Made by a program: the position numbers and the translations under genes. Of a stretch of 6,174 nt of DNA, positions 4,204-6,174 are shown one piece after another (the first letter of the stretch is position 1; the number at the start of each line of letters is the position of its first letter). The notes under the pieces were generated by a model. It was not told where the DNA came from, made no database searches, and was given only the letters and a program-made list of their open reading frames with translations. The stretch lies in contig CANFYD010000246.1 in assembly GCA_947450745.1 (NCBI GenBank), forward strand, positions 1-6,174. Reading direction: 5' to 3'. The DNA comes from Burkholderiales bacterium. Its GTDB lineage: Bacteria > Pseudomonadota > Gammaproteobacteria > Burkholderiales > Burkholderiaceae_C.

Positions 4204-6174
4204 ATGACCAGTGTTTCGTCACGACATATCGATCATGTGCTGGCAGTCGGCTTGGGCGGGGCGCGGGCGAGCGGGCCGGCGGCGCTGTTTCACAAGTCGT
4301 GGGCGCGTTGCATCAAGCAGCATGGGCTGGACCCGGCGCGGCCGATGGCGGCGCGGATTCTGCCGCAGCAGCAATTGCGCGAGCACCAGCAGCGGATGGA
4401 CGGCTTTTTGCGGGTGGCGCGGGCGGGCATGGAGGATATGTACCGCCGCGTGGCCGGTCTGGGCTATATGTTGCTGCTGACCGATGCCGACGGCATCACG
4501 GTGGACTACATCGGCAACCCGGCCACCGAGCCGCAGTTGAAGGCGGCCGGGTTGTATCTGGGCGCGGACTGGAACGAGGCACATGCGGGCACGTGTGGCG
4601 TGGGCACTTGCCTGATCGAGCAGCAGGCCATCACCTGCCATTTGGCCGAGCATTTTGACGCCACCCACATCGGCTTGACCTGCACGTCGGCACCGCTGTT
4701 TGCCCCGGACGGGCAATTGCTGGGCGTGCTCGACGTGTCGGCGCTGCGCTCCCCCGAGGCGCGCGAAAGCCAGGCGCTGACCCTGCAACTGACGCTGATG
4801 TATGCGCAGTTGATCGAGGACGCCAACTTCTTGCGCTGCTTTGCCAAGCATTGGATCTTGCGGCTGGGCACGGTCAGCGGGCTGGCCGAGGTGTCCGGCG
4901 AGGTGATGTTCGCCTTCGACGCGGACGGCGTTATCCAGGGCGCCAACACCGGCGCGCGGCGGCGCTTTGGTGACTATGCAAGCTTTGTTGGCGAAACGGG
5001 CAGCTCGCCGACCAAGGCCGGTGCGTTGCTGGGGCAGACGTTGACGGAGCTGCTCGGCATCGACATGGATGCGGTCCGGCGGATGGCGCGGGGCGGCTTG
5101 GGTGCGGCGCTGACCGGCCACGGCTCGGCGCAGCACCTGGCTTATTACCCGGCGGTGCTGGCACCGCGCCAAGCGGCTGGGCCCTTGCTGGCGAGCCAAC
5201 CGGTTGCCGCAGCCCGGCAGACCGATGTCGTCCGACCAGCCACGCCCGCAGCCGCCACCACCACTACAGCCGCCGCCACGGCCGCGCCGCTGGCGCTGGA
5301 CCAGCTGTGCGGCGCTGACGCGGCGATGCAGCGCTTGGTGGTGCAGGCCAAGCGGCTGGTAGACCGGCGGGTGAATCTGCTGATCAGCGGAGAAACCGGC
5401 TCGGGCAAGGAGGTGCTGGCGCGCGCGCTGCACGGCTTCAGCCAACGGGCCTCGTTGCCGTTTGTGGCGGTCAACTGTGCGGCGATTCCTGAGTCGTTGA
5501 TCGAGAGCGAGTTGTTCGGCTACACGCCGGGCAGCTTCACCGGGGGCAAGAGCCGAGGCATGAAGGGGCTGATCGCGCAGTCCGATGGCGGCACGCTGTT
5601 TCTGGATGAAATCGGCGACATGCCACTGCAGTTGCAAACGCGCTTTTTGCGCGTGCTGTCCGAATCCGAGGTGTTGCCGCTGGGGGCCGAGCGACCGCTG
5701 GCGCTGAGTCTGCAGGTGATGGCGGCCAGCCACCGCGATTTGCTGGGCGCGGTGGAGCGCGGCCTGTTCCGCGAGGATTTGTATTACCGCCTGTGCGGCG
5801 CGACGCTGAACCTGCCGCCGCTGCGGCAGCGCAGCGATCTGCGTTATTTGATCGAGTCCGTGCTGGCGGACGAGGCCGAGCGCGTGGGCGTGACGGCCAC
5901 GCTGTTGCCCGAAGCACTGCAGCGTTTGTTGGCGCACCACTGGCCGGGCAATATCCGCGAACTGCGCAACGCGCTGCGCTTTGCGCTGGCGCTCAGCGAC
6001 GATGGGCGGGTGTCGGTGGCCGAGCTGCCGCCCGCGCTTGGTCGCCTGAGTCAGCACGGTGTGCAGCCCGCCGCATGGCCCGACCAGAACCCACTGGTCG
6101 AGCCGCCGCTGGACGAGCTTTCCAACGCGCTGCCCACCGAGCCAGACGCCGCGCTGCTGTTGCAGGCCTTGCAG
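4204..6174 (+). CDS. AcoR-type sigma-54-dependent transcriptional activator (3' end outside window)
   Basis: The frame is open for 657 codons from ATG 4204 to the window end. An N-terminal helical region with FHKSWARC is followed by a GAF sensor domain (about 80-200, with HAGTCGVGTCLIE at 127-139 and GVLDVS at 174-179) and a PAS-like stretch (about 228-300, FAFDADGVIQGAN). A low-complexity Ala/Thr/Pro linker (about 318-363) precedes the AAA+ domain (about 366-606). The latter has Walker A GETGSGKE (396-403, K402), the sigma-54 contact loop GSFTGG (443-448), Walker B GGTLFLDE (462-469, D468 and E469), arginine fingers R523 and R529 in FREDLYYRL, and WPGNIREL (580-587). The Fis-type helix-turn-helix should begin around the final LLLQALQ and is cut off. 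This is the AcoR architecture: a cytosolic, ligand-sensing ATPase that remodels RNA polymerase at -24/-12 promoters. The loop deviates from canonical GAFTGA. It probably controls the upstream dehydrogenase genes; acetoin itself is not implied, as no aco genes are visible. Confidence 0.93.
   Translation, partial: MTSVSSRHIDHVLAVGLGGARASGPAALFHKSWARCIKQHGLDPARPMAARILPQQQLREHQQRMDGFLRVARAGMEDMYRRVAGLGYMLLLTDADGITVDYIGNPATEPQLKAAGLYLGADWNEAHAGTCGVGTCLIEQQAITCHLAEHFDATHIGLTCTSAPLFAPDGQLLGVLDVSALRSPEARESQALTLQLTLMYAQLIEDANFLRCFAKHWILRLGTVSGLAEVSGEVMFAFDADGVIQGANTGARRRFGDYASFVGETGSSPTKAGALLGQTLTELLGIDMDAVRRMARGGLGAALTGHGSAQHLAYYPAVLAPRQAAGPLLASQPVAAARQTDVVRPATPAAATTTTAAATAAPLALDQLCGADAAMQRLVVQAKRLVDRRVNLLISGETGSGKEVLARALHGFSQRASLPFVAVNCAAIPESLIESELFGYTPGSFTGGKSRGMKGLIAQSDGGTLFLDEIGDMPLQLQTRFLRVLSESEVLPLGAERPLALSLQVMAASHRDLLGAVERGLFREDLYYRLCGATLNLPPLRQRSDLRYLIESVLADEAERVGVTATLLPEALQRLLAHHWPGNIRELRNALRFALALSDDGRVSVAELPPALGRLSQHGVQPAAWPDQNPLVEPPLDELSNALPTEPDAALLLQALQ

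Noticed and set aside
4219..6057. 612-codon open frame on the minus strand opposite the activator gene
   Set aside because: It is a GC-bias shadow of the plus-strand gene. Its product is rich in Arg, Gln and His with no recognisable domain, while the plus strand has a full set of AAA+ motifs.

Overview
This 6.2 kb window looks like a chromosomal segment of a GC-rich proteobacterium, most likely a betaproteobacterium. That is an inference from strong G/C third-position codon use, AAGGAG-type ribosome binding sites and the gene families present; no rRNA or other phylogenetic marker is in the window. The core is an alcohol/aldehyde oxidation cassette followed by an AcoR-type sigma-54-dependent activator.

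Layout. (1) 1-431, + strand: the C-terminal end of a Fic-family protein whose Fic core lies upstream of the window. (2) 461-859, - strand: a complete glyoxalase-I-like VOC metalloprotein of the YaeR/SMU1112c type, converging on the Fic gene with 29 bp between the stop codons. (3) 860-1183: non-coding, with a double palindrome, a fragment resembling RAYT-associated repeats, an (ATTC)4 microsatellite and a hairpin just upstream of the next gene. (4) 1184-2566, +: an NAD(P)-dependent aldehyde dehydrogenase of the succinate-semialdehyde dehydrogenase (GabD1/Sad) family. (5) 2567-2714: a 148-bp gap with a dyad element and a strong ribosome binding site. (6) 2715-3749, +: an NAD-dependent zinc alcohol dehydrogenase of the AdhP type. 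(7) 3750-4203: non-coding, with a second copy of the 24-bp palindromic repeat, another repeat-like fragment and a probable intrinsic terminator. (8) 4204-6174, +: an enhancer-binding protein with GAF, PAS-like and AAA+ sigma-54-interaction domains. It is open to the end of the window and cut just as its C-terminal Fis-type DNA-binding region should begin.

How the genes may work together (inference). AdhP would oxidise a primary alcohol to an aldehyde and the aldehyde dehydrogenase would oxidise that to the acid, each step giving reduced nicotinamide cofactor. The downstream activator, related to the acetoin regulator AcoR, is the obvious candidate to sense a substrate or product and switch on the pair. 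However, I could find no convincing -24/-12 (GG-N10-GC) sigma-54 promoter in front of either dehydrogenase gene, so this regulatory link is unproven from the sequence.

Nothing here amounts to a clearly new biological system. The points most worth checking are the matched palindromic repeats on both sides of the dehydrogenase pair, the altered GAFTGA loop (GSFTGG) of the activator, the missing canonical sigma-54 promoter, and the structured leader of the aldehyde dehydrogenase gene.
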